64,000 bases of DNA from [Clostridium] symbiosum (GTDB lineage: Bacteria > Bacillota > Clostridia > Lachnospirales > Lachnospiraceae). The notes beneath the pieces were generated by a model. The model was not told the origin of the DNA and searched no databases. It saw only the letters and a list, made by a program, of their open reading frames with translations. The DNA is taken from positions 2,288,001-2,352,000 of the forward strand of contig CP143946.1 in NCBI GenBank assembly GCA_036419695.1, written 5' to 3'. The translations under genes and the position numbers were made by a program. How positions within the stretch are numbered: position 1 is the first letter of the stretch; each line of letters starts with the position of its first letter. Shown here piece after piece: positions 9,263-17,929 of this stretch.

Positions 9263-10544
9263 CTTAAAAATCAGAAAAAGCGATTTTTGGGTTCTTTATC
9301 TTTTTTTACTATTTACAACAGAGCTTTGGGCGTTCAATTTATTTGGCGGCAATATGCGAATCTATTATTTTGTGAATTTTATCTTGTTTTGTTGCATGGG
9401 GCATGGATTTAAAAGATTAATTGATAATTGCATTATGCGAAATATGCTGCTTTTTTGTGGCATCCTGCTGGTGAGTAATATATTCAGCACAGATTTGAAA
9501 GGTTCTATGGCAGCAACGGTTTCTTTATTTCTCAATGTAATAGGAGCCTACATAATATATTTGGTATTAAACAGCGGAAAAATATCATTCACAAAATTTA
9601 TGAAAGTTTTTGATCATGTTTTGCTGCTGTGTTTATTATTTGGACTGTTTGCCTTAGCCTTATTCCTTTTTACAGGATATAAACTGGCATTTACTGAAGT
9701 GGGTAAAACCCAGTTATCGCAATTCCAAATTGCCGGTTTCAGAACGGAAGCGAATACGCATGGTAAATTGGCCTGCTTTGCTGCGGCATATTCTATCCCC
9801 TTTATGTTGAGGGAGAATGCGAACGCAGAAAAGAAAATTCTTTTTTGCTCCTCTGTTCTTACTTTAGTAATTTCCCCGACCCGGGCGGCAACCTATGCTC
9901 TGCTCGCAGCGATCATTGTATTACTGACATTCTATATTAGGGAGGGGCAAAGTAATTTGGTGATGAAAAAAATTTTTGTAGCGCTCATGATAGGAGCAGT
10001 GATATACATATTTCTTTCCTGCAAAATTATAAAAATTGGCGGTTATTCTTTAGAAAAGTTACAGAATTTTTTTGTATTTGGTGCCAGCGAATTAAAGGAG
10101 GATGGGTCTGGGGGATTCAGATTGGAGGCAATTTCTTCCGGTCTTAAATTTTGGCTTCAAAGTCCTCTGACATTTTTATTTGGGGTAGGCTTTGGACAAA
10201 CATATGCGTATTTGCAGGCGGGCGAGGTTTTTACAAGGACCGGAGGCACTGAATTTATAACGTTGCTTTCCGGAACAGGTGTTTTTACGGCGGCAGCCTG
10301 GATTATCACCGTATGGTATACATTTAAAATAATGGCAGGCACAGCTCACAGCTTAAAGAGAGACAATGAAGATTTTTTTGCAACAGTGGCTGAAAGTATG
10401 ATGACAATTATTGTATATATTTTTACGATTGGTTTTACGAGTGGAACGATGTATGTTCCGGAGTGTTGGATTGCGTTTGGAATAGCTGCATATATACATT
10501 TTTGGAGGAAGGCATTTAAGGCAGAAAGGGGGAAAAATGAATAA
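9237..10544 (+). CDS. O-antigen ligase/Wzy-like polysaccharide polymerase
   Basis: The product is about 435 residues and almost entirely hydrophobic, with roughly ten to twelve predicted membrane segments. A larger extracytoplasmic stretch around residues 275-340 includes GGFRLEAISSGLKFWLQSPLTFLFGVGFGQT, the R-x10-W-x-x-S-P-x-G-x-G pattern seen in Wzy/ligase loops. A Wzy enzyme polymerises flipped repeat units in the outer leaflet. No ATG is near the front. GTG 9237 lies inside the AAGGAGG ribosome site and TTG 9240 just after it, so the exact start is uncertain. It is the only polymerase candidate in the locus. Confidence 0.82.
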   Translation: MLDIVNFNDLKIRKSDFWVLYLFLLFTTELWAFNLFGGNMRIYYFVNFILFCCMGHGFKRLIDNCIMRNMLLFCGILLVSNIFSTDLKGSMAATVSLFLNVIGAYIIYLVLNSGKISFTKFMKVFDHVLLLCLLFGLFALALFLFTGYKLAFTEVGKTQLSQFQIAGFRTEANTHGKLACFAAAYSIPFMLRENANAEKKILFCSSVLTLVISPTRAATYALLAAIIVLLTFYIREGQSNLVMKKIFVALMIGAVIYIFLSCKIIKIGGYSLEKLQNFFVFGASELKEDGSGGFRLEAISSGLKFWLQSPLTFLFGVGFGQTYAYLQAGEVFTRTGGTEFITLLSGTGVFTAAAWIITVWYTFKIMAGTAHSLKRDNEDFFATVAESMMTIIVYIFTIGFTSGTMYVPECWIAFGIAAYIHFWRKAFKAERGKNE

Positions 10545-11424
10545 AATAGAAGTAATCATTTTAAATTATAATAACAGCACTGACTGTAAAAAATGTATAC
10601 AGTTTTTACGCAGGCAAGATTACCCTAATTTAAATATTATTTTGGTTGATAATGCCTCATCGAAAATTGGTGAAAGAGAAAATTTGGAGAAAATCAGCAG
10701 TGAATTTAACGTGGATCTGATATTATCCGAAGAAAATAAAGGCTATTCTGCTGGAAATAATATTGGCTTAAAAAAGGCGGTGATGTCAGGAGCCGACTGG
10801 TGTCTGATTATTAATCCGGACGTTGAACTGAGGGACAGAGCCTATATTTCTTATATGAGCAGCCAGTTTGAACAATGGCCGGAGGCCGCCGTCGCGGCCA
10901 GCAACATTATTTTACCGGATGGTACCAGACAGAATCCACAGAGAGAACCTGGGTTTTGGGAAGAATTTTTGTGGCCTGTGCAGGTGTTAAAGGCCAGGCT
11001 ATTTAAAAATTTCAACTGGTACCTGATGCCGGACAGAACAGGGTATTGTGAAAAAGTTTCAGGATGCTGCTTTTTTATGAAAGCCGACTTTTTAGTTGAT
11101 ATTGGTTTTCTGGATGAAAATGTATTTATGTATTGCGAAGAAGCTATCTTAGCAAAACAGGTGAGGAAACATTGCCGCAAAGAATTATATATAAAGGAAA
11201 TTACCGCGAATCATGAACATTTTGCGGGTGCAAAAGGAAACATAAATAAAAGGATGCGGATGAAAGTAAAGAGCCGGAATTACTATATAAGTAACTACAG
11301 CGAATTCAATACGATTCAAAAAATACTGGCCATCATGGAAAATTATGTGATGAGCCTGGGATTACATATAAATCAGCGATTTAAGAATAGAGTAAAAACG
11401 AATGAAAAACAGCATAAAATATAA
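10537..11424 (+). CDS. Glycosyltransferase family 2
   Basis: The product is 295 residues with an N-terminal GT2/GT-A fold: EVIILNYNN, ILVDNAS (the first Asp region), ENKGYSAGNNIGL, and IINPDVEL as the D-x-D equivalent. SGCCFFMKADFL and FMYCEEAILAKQ follow, with Glu in the catalytic ED-like position. This arrangement is typical of rhamnosyl- or other GT2 transferases. ATG 10537 overlaps the polymerase stop by 8 nt. The C-terminus is basic and may sit at the membrane. Confidence 0.87.
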   Translation: MNKIEVIILNYNNSTDCKKCIQFLRRQDYPNLNIILVDNASSKIGERENLEKISSEFNVDLILSEENKGYSAGNNIGLKKAVMSGADWCLIINPDVELRDRAYISYMSSQFEQWPEAAVAASNIILPDGTRQNPQREPGFWEEFLWPVQVLKARLFKNFNWYLMPDRTGYCEKVSGCCFFMKADFLVDIGFLDENVFMYCEEAILAKQVRKHCRKELYIKEITANHEHFAGAKGNINKRMRMKVKSRNYYISNYSEFNTIQKILAIMENYVMSLGLHINQRFKNRVKTNEKQHKI

Positions 11425-12850
11425 TTACATTTTAAATACATCTTACCAAATCCTGATTATGATAGTACCTTTAATAACCACCCCCTATATTTCAAGAGTT
11501 TTAGGAGCCGATGGTATCGGGATTTACAGTTATACGTATTCAATTGTTTCATATTTTGTTCTTGTGGCGGTTATGGGAACATCAACCTTTGGGCAACGGA
11601 CCATTGCTTATTATCAGGAAGATAAGGAAAGAAGAAGCAGGGCTTTTTATGAAATCTTTATCTTCAGGGTTGTCTCCACATTGATCTGCATTACCATTTA
11701 TTTCTTCTATTTATTTAAGTTTGTTCGGTCTAACAAAGAGATTGCAGTGATTCAATTGCTGTATCTGATTTCTGTCCTGTTTGATGTAACCTGGTTTTTT
11801 CAGGGATTAGAAGATTTCAGAACAATTGTTTTTAGAAATGCCTTGGTTAAAATAATAAACATTGTATTAATCTTTGCCCTGATAAAAACAGCGGAAGATG
11901 TGTGGAAATATACGCTGTTATTGTCACTGCTGACGTTAGTCGGTAATTTATCAATATGGATTTATCTGCCAAAGTATATACAAAAAATATCGGTTAAAAC
12001 AGTAAAGCCATTTTCTGATTTCAAGGAAATACTTGCTCTGTTCATACCGGCCGTGGCAGTTCAGATATATACGGTTCTTGATAAAACGATGCTTGGCATA
12101 TCTGCACCGTCATTAATGGAAAATGGTTATTACGAACAGACCGAAAAAATTGTCAGGCTGGCATTGGCAATAGTCACTTCTCTTGGAACCGTAATGATAC
12201 CAAGGATCGCCAAAGTTTTTGCAGATAAAAATTATTCGCTTATGAAGGAATATCTGAAAGGCTCATTTCAATTCGTTTGGCTGTTGGGAATTCCTTTACT
12301 GTTTGGCATTGCAGGAACAGTGCGGATATTTGTCCCCGTATTTTTTGGCTTGGGTTTTGAAAAAATCAAGATATTGTTACCGGTATACAGCTTAATTATT
12401 ATACCTGTTTCACTCAGCAATGTTATTGGCTGTCAATTTCTAATACCTACAAAACAAGAAAATATATATACATTTGCAGTTGTGCTTAGCGCGGTACTGA
12501 ATTATATTTTAAACAGTTTTCTTATTCCACGGTTTCTTTCGTTAGGCGCAGCGGCGGCATCCGTATCGGCGGAATGTTTTGGCGCACTTTTTATGATTGT
12601 TTATACAGTAAAACGGGGGCAAATAGATTTAAAAGTTTTATTGATAAGCTCATGGAAAAATTGGCTATCTGCAATCGGCATGTTCGTTATTTTACTGCTG
12701 TTACAAAGGCAAATGTCCATTAAAATTAGCTCTTTGATAGTTCTAATCTCTGTGGGGATAGTAACCTACATTGCTTTTTTATTTCTACTAAAAGATGACT
12801 TTTTTATAAAGAATGTACACAGTTTGGTAAAAAAGCATAAATGGCGATAG
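11402..12850 (+). CDS. Wzx-type polysaccharide flippase
   Basis: The product is 482 residues with about twelve to fourteen hydrophobic segments. The opening (YNYILNTSYQILIMIVPLITTPYISRVLGADGIGIYSYT) is typical of oligosaccharide flippases of the PST/MOP superfamily, including the TPYISRVLG motif. Such proteins move undecaprenyl-pyrophosphate-linked repeat units across the membrane before Wzy polymerisation. The start overlaps the GT2 gene by 23 nt. With the polymerase and initiating transferase present, the locus has the core of a Wzx/Wzy-dependent pathway. Confidence 0.9.
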   Translation: MKNSIKYNYILNTSYQILIMIVPLITTPYISRVLGADGIGIYSYTYSIVSYFVLVAVMGTSTFGQRTIAYYQEDKERRSRAFYEIFIFRVVSTLICITIYFFYLFKFVRSNKEIAVIQLLYLISVLFDVTWFFQGLEDFRTIVFRNALVKIINIVLIFALIKTAEDVWKYTLLLSLLTLVGNLSIWIYLPKYIQKISVKTVKPFSDFKEILALFIPAVAVQIYTVLDKTMLGISAPSLMENGYYEQTEKIVRLALAIVTSLGTVMIPRIAKVFADKNYSLMKEYLKGSFQFVWLLGIPLLFGIAGTVRIFVPVFFGLGFEKIKILLPVYSLIIIPVSLSNVIGCQFLIPTKQENIYTFAVVLSAVLNYILNSFLIPRFLSLGAAAASVSAECFGALFMIVYTVKRGQIDLKVLLISSWKNWLSAIGMFVILLLLQRQMSIKISSLIVLISVGIVTYIAFLFLLKDDFFIKNVHSLVKKHKWR

Positions 12851-12879
12851 ATATTGATTGAATTAGCGGGAGATACAAT

Positions 12880-14001
12880 TTGAAAGGGGAAGAAGTGAAC
12901 TTACTTGACAAGATTGTATGCGTGGATGCAGAAGGCCGGTATTATTATGACATCATTAATTCATCAGGAAAAGAATGGCTGCTTAATGAAAAAGATTTAA
13001 AAACTGCTTTTGAAATATATCAACCCACAGCGCTTAGAGGGAGATTCTTGAAAAGAATATTTCCTTATGTACATCAATGGAAGGTTATTTCAAAGATATT
13101 AGGGGTAAAAAAGGAAAAAATCAGTTTAGAGAAAGACATTAAAAATTTTTTAGACAGCACTTTTGGCAAGGACTATGAGGTATCATACTTTGGAGGAACT
13201 CCATCGGTCCACCAGAAAGTTATATTACAGATTAGCCGGGAAAATGAAGTAAGGGCATACTGCAAGGTATCGGATAATAACGAAGTTGGTATATTGTTTG
13301 ATAAAGAGTGTGATGCGTTAATGTATCTGAGGGAATGCGGTGTTAAAAATATCCCCAGGGTGATAGAAAGGAAAACACTCAATGGTTTAGAAATTTTTAT
13401 TCAAAGTAATGTAAAGAAATCCTGCTTTCGTATTGAATATTCATTTTCTAAATATAGCCTTCATTTTTTACATACTTTATACAGTAAAACCAGAGTACAG
13501 ATACGGTTTAATCAATCCGATTATGCCCAGATGCTCAACAACTTAAAATTGAATTGTCACAAGCTAAATGAAAAGAAAAAAGAAATAGTGGTTACCGCTA
13601 TCAGTTATGTAGAAGACCGTTATAGAGAAAATTCATATGTTGAGTTTTCCTTTTATCACGGAGATTTTACACCGTGGAATACCGCAATATGCAAAAAAAA
13701 ATTGTGTGCCTTTGATTTTGAATATTATAAAAAGACGTATCCTCCTTATCTTGACGCCTTCCATTTTTATGTTCAAACCGAGATATTTCTTCATCACAAC
13801 AGTCCGGAACATATATTGAAAAAACGAAAAAGAATATTCAAAGTATTAGAATGTCTGGGCGTGGAAGTGGATTTTGCCTTTAAGTTATATTTACTTGAAA
13901 TTATTAATTTATATCTGTCCAGAACAAACACCGATAATGAGGCGGAAATTAAAAATATGGAATTGAGGTTGAGGCTGCTTCAGGAATTAAACAAAACATG
14001 A
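12880..14001 (+). CDS. APH/choline-kinase-like phosphotransferase in exopolysaccharide locus
   Basis: The product is about 373 residues. FYHGDFTPWNTAI (about residues 258-270) is the catalytic H-G-D-x-x-x-x-N loop of aminoglycoside phosphotransferase-like kinases, and AFDFEYY about 17 residues later is the metal-binding D-F-E (DFG equivalent). The N-terminal ~110 residues are not recognised. TTG 12880 follows GCGGGAG. GTG 12895 after AAAGGGGA is an equally good start. As the last cytoplasmic enzyme of the locus it could phosphorylate a sugar, polyol or lipid intermediate. An antibiotic-resistance role is not supported by context. AT-rich, like its neighbours. Confidence 0.7.
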   Translation: MKGEEVNLLDKIVCVDAEGRYYYDIINSSGKEWLLNEKDLKTAFEIYQPTALRGRFLKRIFPYVHQWKVISKILGVKKEKISLEKDIKNFLDSTFGKDYEVSYFGGTPSVHQKVILQISRENEVRAYCKVSDNNEVGILFDKECDALMYLRECGVKNIPRVIERKTLNGLEIFIQSNVKKSCFRIEYSFSKYSLHFLHTLYSKTRVQIRFNQSDYAQMLNNLKLNCHKLNEKKKEIVVTAISYVEDRYRENSYVEFSFYHGDFTPWNTAICKKKLCAFDFEYYKKTYPPYLDAFHFYVQTEIFLHHNSPEHILKKRKRIFKVLECLGVEVDFAFKLYLLEIINLYLSRTNTDNEAEIKNMELRLRLLQELNKT

Positions 14002-14068
14002 TTTAATGTGATGCTGATAAATATAGTTTATCGCAAGAATGAATGGATAGTATGGAGGATAAAGATTT

Positions 14069-16348
14069 ATGATGAATAAGCCCGAGCGAAGAAAAACGCT
14101 AGTTTTAAGAACGAGGAAGACATTATGCACGCTGCGTCTCATCTCTCTTACGGCAGCTATGATATTTCTGGCAGCCACAAAAACATTAGCAGCAGATGGC
14201 TGGCGGCAGAATGGTGACGGACAGTGGTACTATTTGCAGGATGAGAAAAAAGCAGTAAATCAGTGGGTACAATGGCCGGATGGCAGCTGGCGGTTTGTAG
14301 ATAGTAATGGCCGGGTTTCGGTAAATTGCTGGATTAATTTCGAGGGTGAGCGCTATTACGTCAGGGAAGACGGGAGGCGCTATGAGAATGCCTGGTTCTG
14401 CTTTGACAGTGTTCCGAATAATCCTTTGGATAAAGTGAATACAACGTGGTATTACGCTGGGGCAGACGGGGCCATTTTAAAGGACGGTTGGCACAAGATA
14501 GGAGAGAAAAACTTTTATTTTTATAGCGGCGGAAATTCACCCCAAAAAACATTTCTGACTTTGGAGGGAAAGCGCTATTATGTGGATGAGGAAGGCGCCC
14601 GCCAGGAAAATGGCTGGTTTACGCTGTCCGGTGTCAATTCACACGGCGCTTCCTATACCAACAGATATTATGCAGATAGTAATGGGGTTCTTCTGAGTAA
14701 CGGCTGGTTTAACCTGGAAGGCAAGTATTATTATTTTTATCCGGGAGCCAACTCGCCGTGTAAGAGTTGGGTTAATATAGATGAGAAACGATATTATGTA
14801 GATGAGAATGGAGTCCGGCAGCAAAGCGGCTGGTTTGCCATCCACGGAATAAATGGGACTGGACAGGAGTATAAAAACTGGCATTACGCAGAACCGGACG
14901 GCGTGATTTTGAGAAATGGGTTTGCAAGGTTGGATGGAAAAACATATTATTTTGATCAAAATGGATTTTCTTTCCGAAAACGGTGGTTTGTAGATGACAG
15001 CGGGCAGCGTTATTATCTGGATGAAAATGGTGTACTCCAAAGTAATGGGTGGTTTAAGATTTCCAGTACGAACACTCAGACAGGGGTAATTACGGATAGC
15101 TGGTATCTTGCCGATGAGAATGGTGCGGTTTTCAAGGGGGGCTATCGTGAGGTGGAAGGGAAAACGTATTATTTTGATGTCAATGGAACGATGTATAAAA
15201 AACGGTGGCTGACAACAGAAAAAGGCGGAAGGCAGTATTTTGATGAAGACGGAGTCTTATGTAAAGATTCATGGTTTAGTATTGACGGGACAAGAGCGGA
15301 TGGCACGGAGTACACCAACTGGTACCATACAGATAAAAATGGGAACATTCAAAAAAACGGATGGTATTCCATTGATGGCAAGGTCTATTACCTAAATGAA
15401 AGCGGGGATATGGCCACTAAATGGTTTGATGATAAGAAATATTATTTAGGCGAGGACGGAGCACTCCGCCATGGCTGGCAGTGGCTGGAAATTGAGGATG
15501 AATGGATTGACGACAATGACCGTGTTGCAGCTCATTTTGAAAAATTCGGAAAGCAAGCCTGGTTCTATTTTTCAGAGACCTCAGGCAGGAAAAGAGCGTG
15601 TACTTCTGGCACTTATACCGAGAGTGCGGTAGGAGGAGTAGATTATATCTTTGACACCTATGGGATTATGCAGAGGGGCTGGATAAGGATGAAAAACATA
15701 TCACCATCAATTAAGGGCTTTCGTTATCTTTACACGGAAACTGGAGAGGGGCATGTTATAGGACAATTAGCCAAGAATGACTGGGTGAAAACAGTAGAGC
15801 CGGATGAGTTGGATGGACCGTCAGGAGAATTTTGGTACTACTTAAAAGGAAGCGGAGAACCCGTTTTTGCATCGGCAGGAAAATACGTGATAGAAAAAAT
15901 CGACGGGAAAAGATATGCGTTTGATGCAGACGGTCATGCCAGAGCTGGCTTATTAGAAATTGAAAATGAAGTTTATTACTTTGGACCGGAGGATGGAAAT
16001 CTGGCCGGTGTGGACGGATTTTGCACTATCGTAGAGCCGGAAACTGGAATGGTGGCTAAATATAGGTTCAGCTCAAATGGAAAAGGAATAACAGGTATTG
16101 AGGATGGATATTTTTACTATAAAGGAAAGCTCCAGACTGCTGAGAAAGGATCAAAATATGAAGTGTTTGATATTCCTGGAAAAGGACTGCGTGTAATTAG
16201 TGAATCAGGCAAAATGGTAAAAAACAAAAAGGTAAAAGACAGCGGTGGCTACGAATGGAAAGTTGGTTCTAATGGGAGAATTCTAGAATCTAATTCAAAT
16301 GAAATTGCGGAAATTCAGGTTCCGGAGACAGAAGCGTATTCATCATAG
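14069..16348 (+). CDS. Large secreted cell-wall-binding-repeat protein
   Basis: The product is 759 residues. A basic N-terminus and a hydrophobic stretch ending TKTLAADG (cleavage near residue 42) form the signal peptide. Nearly all the rest is tandem ~20-residue choline/glucan-binding-type repeats of the form G-W-x-x-x-x-G-x-x-Y-Y-x-x-x-x-G, many interrupted by longer Asn/Gly/Thr-rich inserts. No catalytic domain is visible, so it is probably a wall- or polysaccharide-binding structural protein. It is the last gene of the exopolysaccharide cluster and follows the kinase gene by 67 nt. ATG after GGAGGATAAAG. The C-terminal ~120 residues are less repetitive. Confidence 0.85.
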   Translation: MMNKPERRKTLVLRTRKTLCTLRLISLTAAMIFLAATKTLAADGWRQNGDGQWYYLQDEKKAVNQWVQWPDGSWRFVDSNGRVSVNCWINFEGERYYVREDGRRYENAWFCFDSVPNNPLDKVNTTWYYAGADGAILKDGWHKIGEKNFYFYSGGNSPQKTFLTLEGKRYYVDEEGARQENGWFTLSGVNSHGASYTNRYYADSNGVLLSNGWFNLEGKYYYFYPGANSPCKSWVNIDEKRYYVDENGVRQQSGWFAIHGINGTGQEYKNWHYAEPDGVILRNGFARLDGKTYYFDQNGFSFRKRWFVDDSGQRYYLDENGVLQSNGWFKISSTNTQTGVITDSWYLADENGAVFKGGYREVEGKTYYFDVNGTMYKKRWLTTEKGGRQYFDEDGVLCKDSWFSIDGTRADGTEYTNWYHTDKNGNIQKNGWYSIDGKVYYLNESGDMATKWFDDKKYYLGEDGALRHGWQWLEIEDEWIDDNDRVAAHFEKFGKQAWFYFSETSGRKRACTSGTYTESAVGGVDYIFDTYGIMQRGWIRMKNISPSIKGFRYLYTETGEGHVIGQLAKNDWVKTVEPDELDGPSGEFWYYLKGSGEPVFASAGKYVIEKIDGKRYAFDADGHARAGLLEIENEVYYFGPEDGNLAGVDGFCTIVEPETGMVAKYRFSSNGKGITGIEDGYFYYKGKLQTAEKGSKYEVFDIPGKGLRVISESGKMVKNKKVKDSGGYEWKVGSNGRILESNSNEIAEIQVPETEAYSS

Positions 16349-16386
16349 GCGTATGCTGGAAGGACAAGTGTTTTTTTAGAGATAAT

Positions 16387-16413
16387 AAAAAGTGCAATCG
16401 GGCTGTACTTTTT
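16387..16413 (+). terminator. Terminator hairpin after the wall-binding protein gene
   Basis: AAAAAGTGCA (16387-16396), a 7-nt loop, then TGTACTTTTT (16404-16413) form a 10-bp stem with one G-T pair. The 3' arm ends in a T run. It lies 39 nt after the stop codon, so it probably ends the exopolysaccharide transcript. Confidence 0.65.
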
Positions 16414-16526
16414 ATTGGCAATGAAAGGTTTGCGGAGCGAGCGCTTTGTTGTTTATAGTAAAGCCTCAGGATAAGTCAATCAAAAAGGATGGGGCGGAGA
16501 GGAGGGATAGCGTTATATAATAGCAG

Positions 16527-16574
16527 AAAAGAGAGTATTGTACAGTGGGAAGTATTTGTTCAATACTCTCTTTT
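16527..16574 (+). terminator. Second, perfect 14-bp terminator-like hairpin in the intergenic region
   Basis: AAAAGAGAGTATTG (16527-16540) pairs exactly with CAATACTCTCTTTT (16561-16574) around a 20-nt loop. The structure has a T tract on the 3' side and an A tract on the 5' side, so it can work on either strand. It lies 114 nt beyond the first terminator with no gene between, so it may instead end a short RNA from 16.41-16.53 kb. Confidence 0.65.
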
Positions 16575-16665
16575 AAATGTAAAAAGTATTATTAGAAACA
16601 GTTTAGAATCAGGCTGTTATCTTCTAAAGTGCCTTTAAGATAATTTTATTATTGTTTTCCAGCTA

Positions 16666-16693
16666 TTGATATGTAAACAGTCAAAAATATAAT
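16666..16693 (+). promoter_or_regulatory. Promoter of the radical SAM operon
   Basis: TTGATA (16666-16671), a 16-nt spacer and TATAAT (16688-16693) form a near-consensus vegetative promoter. Transcription would begin near 16700 and give a leader of about 125 nt before the TTG start at 16826. Confidence 0.6.
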
Positions 16694-16782
16694 TTTGGTC
16701 GTACAAACAGGGGGGATTTTGCGCACTCAAAAGTCTTTTTATGTGGTACAATTATCAATAAGATCTCGCGATGAAACAGAGT

Positions 16783-16797
16783 ATCATTGACAATGAT
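16783..16797. promoter_or_regulatory. Perfect palindrome in the leader of the radical SAM operon
   Basis: ATCATTG (16783-16789), A, CAATGAT (16791-16797) is a perfect 7-bp inverted repeat with a 1-nt centre. It lies about 12 nt before the ribosome site of the radical SAM gene. It could be an operator for a regulator outside the window or, in RNA, a small hairpin affecting translation. Confidence 0.4.
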
Positions 16798-16825
16798 AAA
16801 ATCATAAGAAGGAGGGTGGTAAGAG

Positions 16826-17929
16826 TTGTCGGATTATATAAGTCCAATTTTGAAGCTAACCCATTCGTGCAATTATACATGCCGATTTTGCCGGTATGCG
16901 AATCATCCCAGCCCAAACAGGATGACAGTTGAAATGGTACAATCATATATTACAAAAGTAATCCAGTACAATTTATCGAACGACAGGCCAATTATTGTAA
17001 TCATTTTCCACGGTGGTGAACCGCTTCTATGGGGATTACAAAACTTCAGGGAAATTATGGCTTTTGAAGAGATTTGTAAGGAAAAATATAATATAAAAAT
17101 TGTGAATAGGATACAAACAAATGGTTTTCTTATATCAGACAAATGGATTAACCTTTTTAAAAAGTATAACTTTGAAGTCGGTATTAGCCTTGATGGGCCA
17201 CTTTTTATGAATGCGCATTATGGAAAAAACGGTAATGATAATTCTATGGAAGCAGTACTGAATAATATAAGAAAGTTAAAAGATAACAGAATATCACACG
17301 GTATCTTGAGTGTTATTACTCAGCAGCACCTGGGACATGAAGAGGAGTTCTATAATTTTTGGAAGGAAGCGGGAATCACCAATCTTTGCCTGCGCTACTG
17401 TTACAATCCTGAGGATCAAGAGGTGATCGATGCGGAGTTATTGGGTGATTTTTTAATTCACCTATTTGATTTATACATTTTAGATGATGCAAAATGTAAT
17501 ATCCGAATCAGGGAGTTTGATGACGCAATCAGCAAGCTGTTTAATAATACATGTCGAATCTGCTCTAATGCCTGCCGGGAAAGATGTGGAAAATATTTGA
17601 CGATAGACAGCAGCGGCATGGTTTATTTTTGTGATGAGCTGACCCTGGAAAACGGCGATTCACTGATCGGAAATTTAAATACGGACAGTATCGCAGAAGT
17701 GGTTGACAGTAAACATTATCATGATATATCTGAAAGCTGTAAGAGGATTCTCAAAGTGCGCTGCGAAAAATGTCCGGTATATCATATATGTGGAGGGGGA
17801 TGCAGAAGGAATGATATAAACAGTGGGCAAAATAATTATTTTTGCAGGACATACATCAAATTTTATAAACATGTTGAGGAGGTTTACAGGGGTATCAAAA
17901 GAGAGATAATTTTTAAGGGGGACAAATGA
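16826..17929 (+). CDS. Radical SAM/SPASM protein, candidate peptide maturase
   Basis: The product is 367 residues. The radical SAM cluster motif C-x3-C-x2-C is C15, C19, C22 (THSCNYTCRFC). HGGEP at 62-66 is the SAM-binding GGEP motif, and GISLDGP also fits the fold. The C-terminal third is a SPASM/twitch domain with two auxiliary-cluster Cys groups: CRICSNACRERCGKY...YFCDE, then CEKCPVYHICGGGCRRN and a final FCRTY. This layout is shared with anaerobic sulfatase-maturating enzymes and RiPP maturases. Start is TTG after AAGGAGGG; the first residues are conserved-looking, so no later start fits. It overlaps the ATPase gene by 4 nt (ATGA). With the small peptide gene two positions downstream, a RiPP role is inferred; no sulfatase gene is nearby. 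Confidence 0.88.
   Translation: MSDYISPILKLTHSCNYTCRFCRYANHPSPNRMTVEMVQSYITKVIQYNLSNDRPIIVIIFHGGEPLLWGLQNFREIMAFEEICKEKYNIKIVNRIQTNGFLISDKWINLFKKYNFEVGISLDGPLFMNAHYGKNGNDNSMEAVLNNIRKLKDNRISHGILSVITQQHLGHEEEFYNFWKEAGITNLCLRYCYNPEDQEVIDAELLGDFLIHLFDLYILDDAKCNIRIREFDDAISKLFNNTCRICSNACRERCGKYLTIDSSGMVYFCDELTLENGDSLIGNLNTDSIAEVVDSKHYHDISESCKRILKVRCEKCPVYHICGGGCRRNDINSGQNNYFCRTYIKFYKHVEEVYRGIKREIIFKGDK

Noticed and set aside
16787..16792. TTGACA as a -35 box for the radical SAM gene
   Set aside because: No -10 box lies 15-19 nt downstream; that position holds the ribosome site. The hexamer is part of the palindrome.
16826..17929. Anaerobic sulfatase-maturating enzyme
   Set aside because: The SPASM layout allows it, but no sulfatase gene is nearby and a small peptide gene is in the operon.
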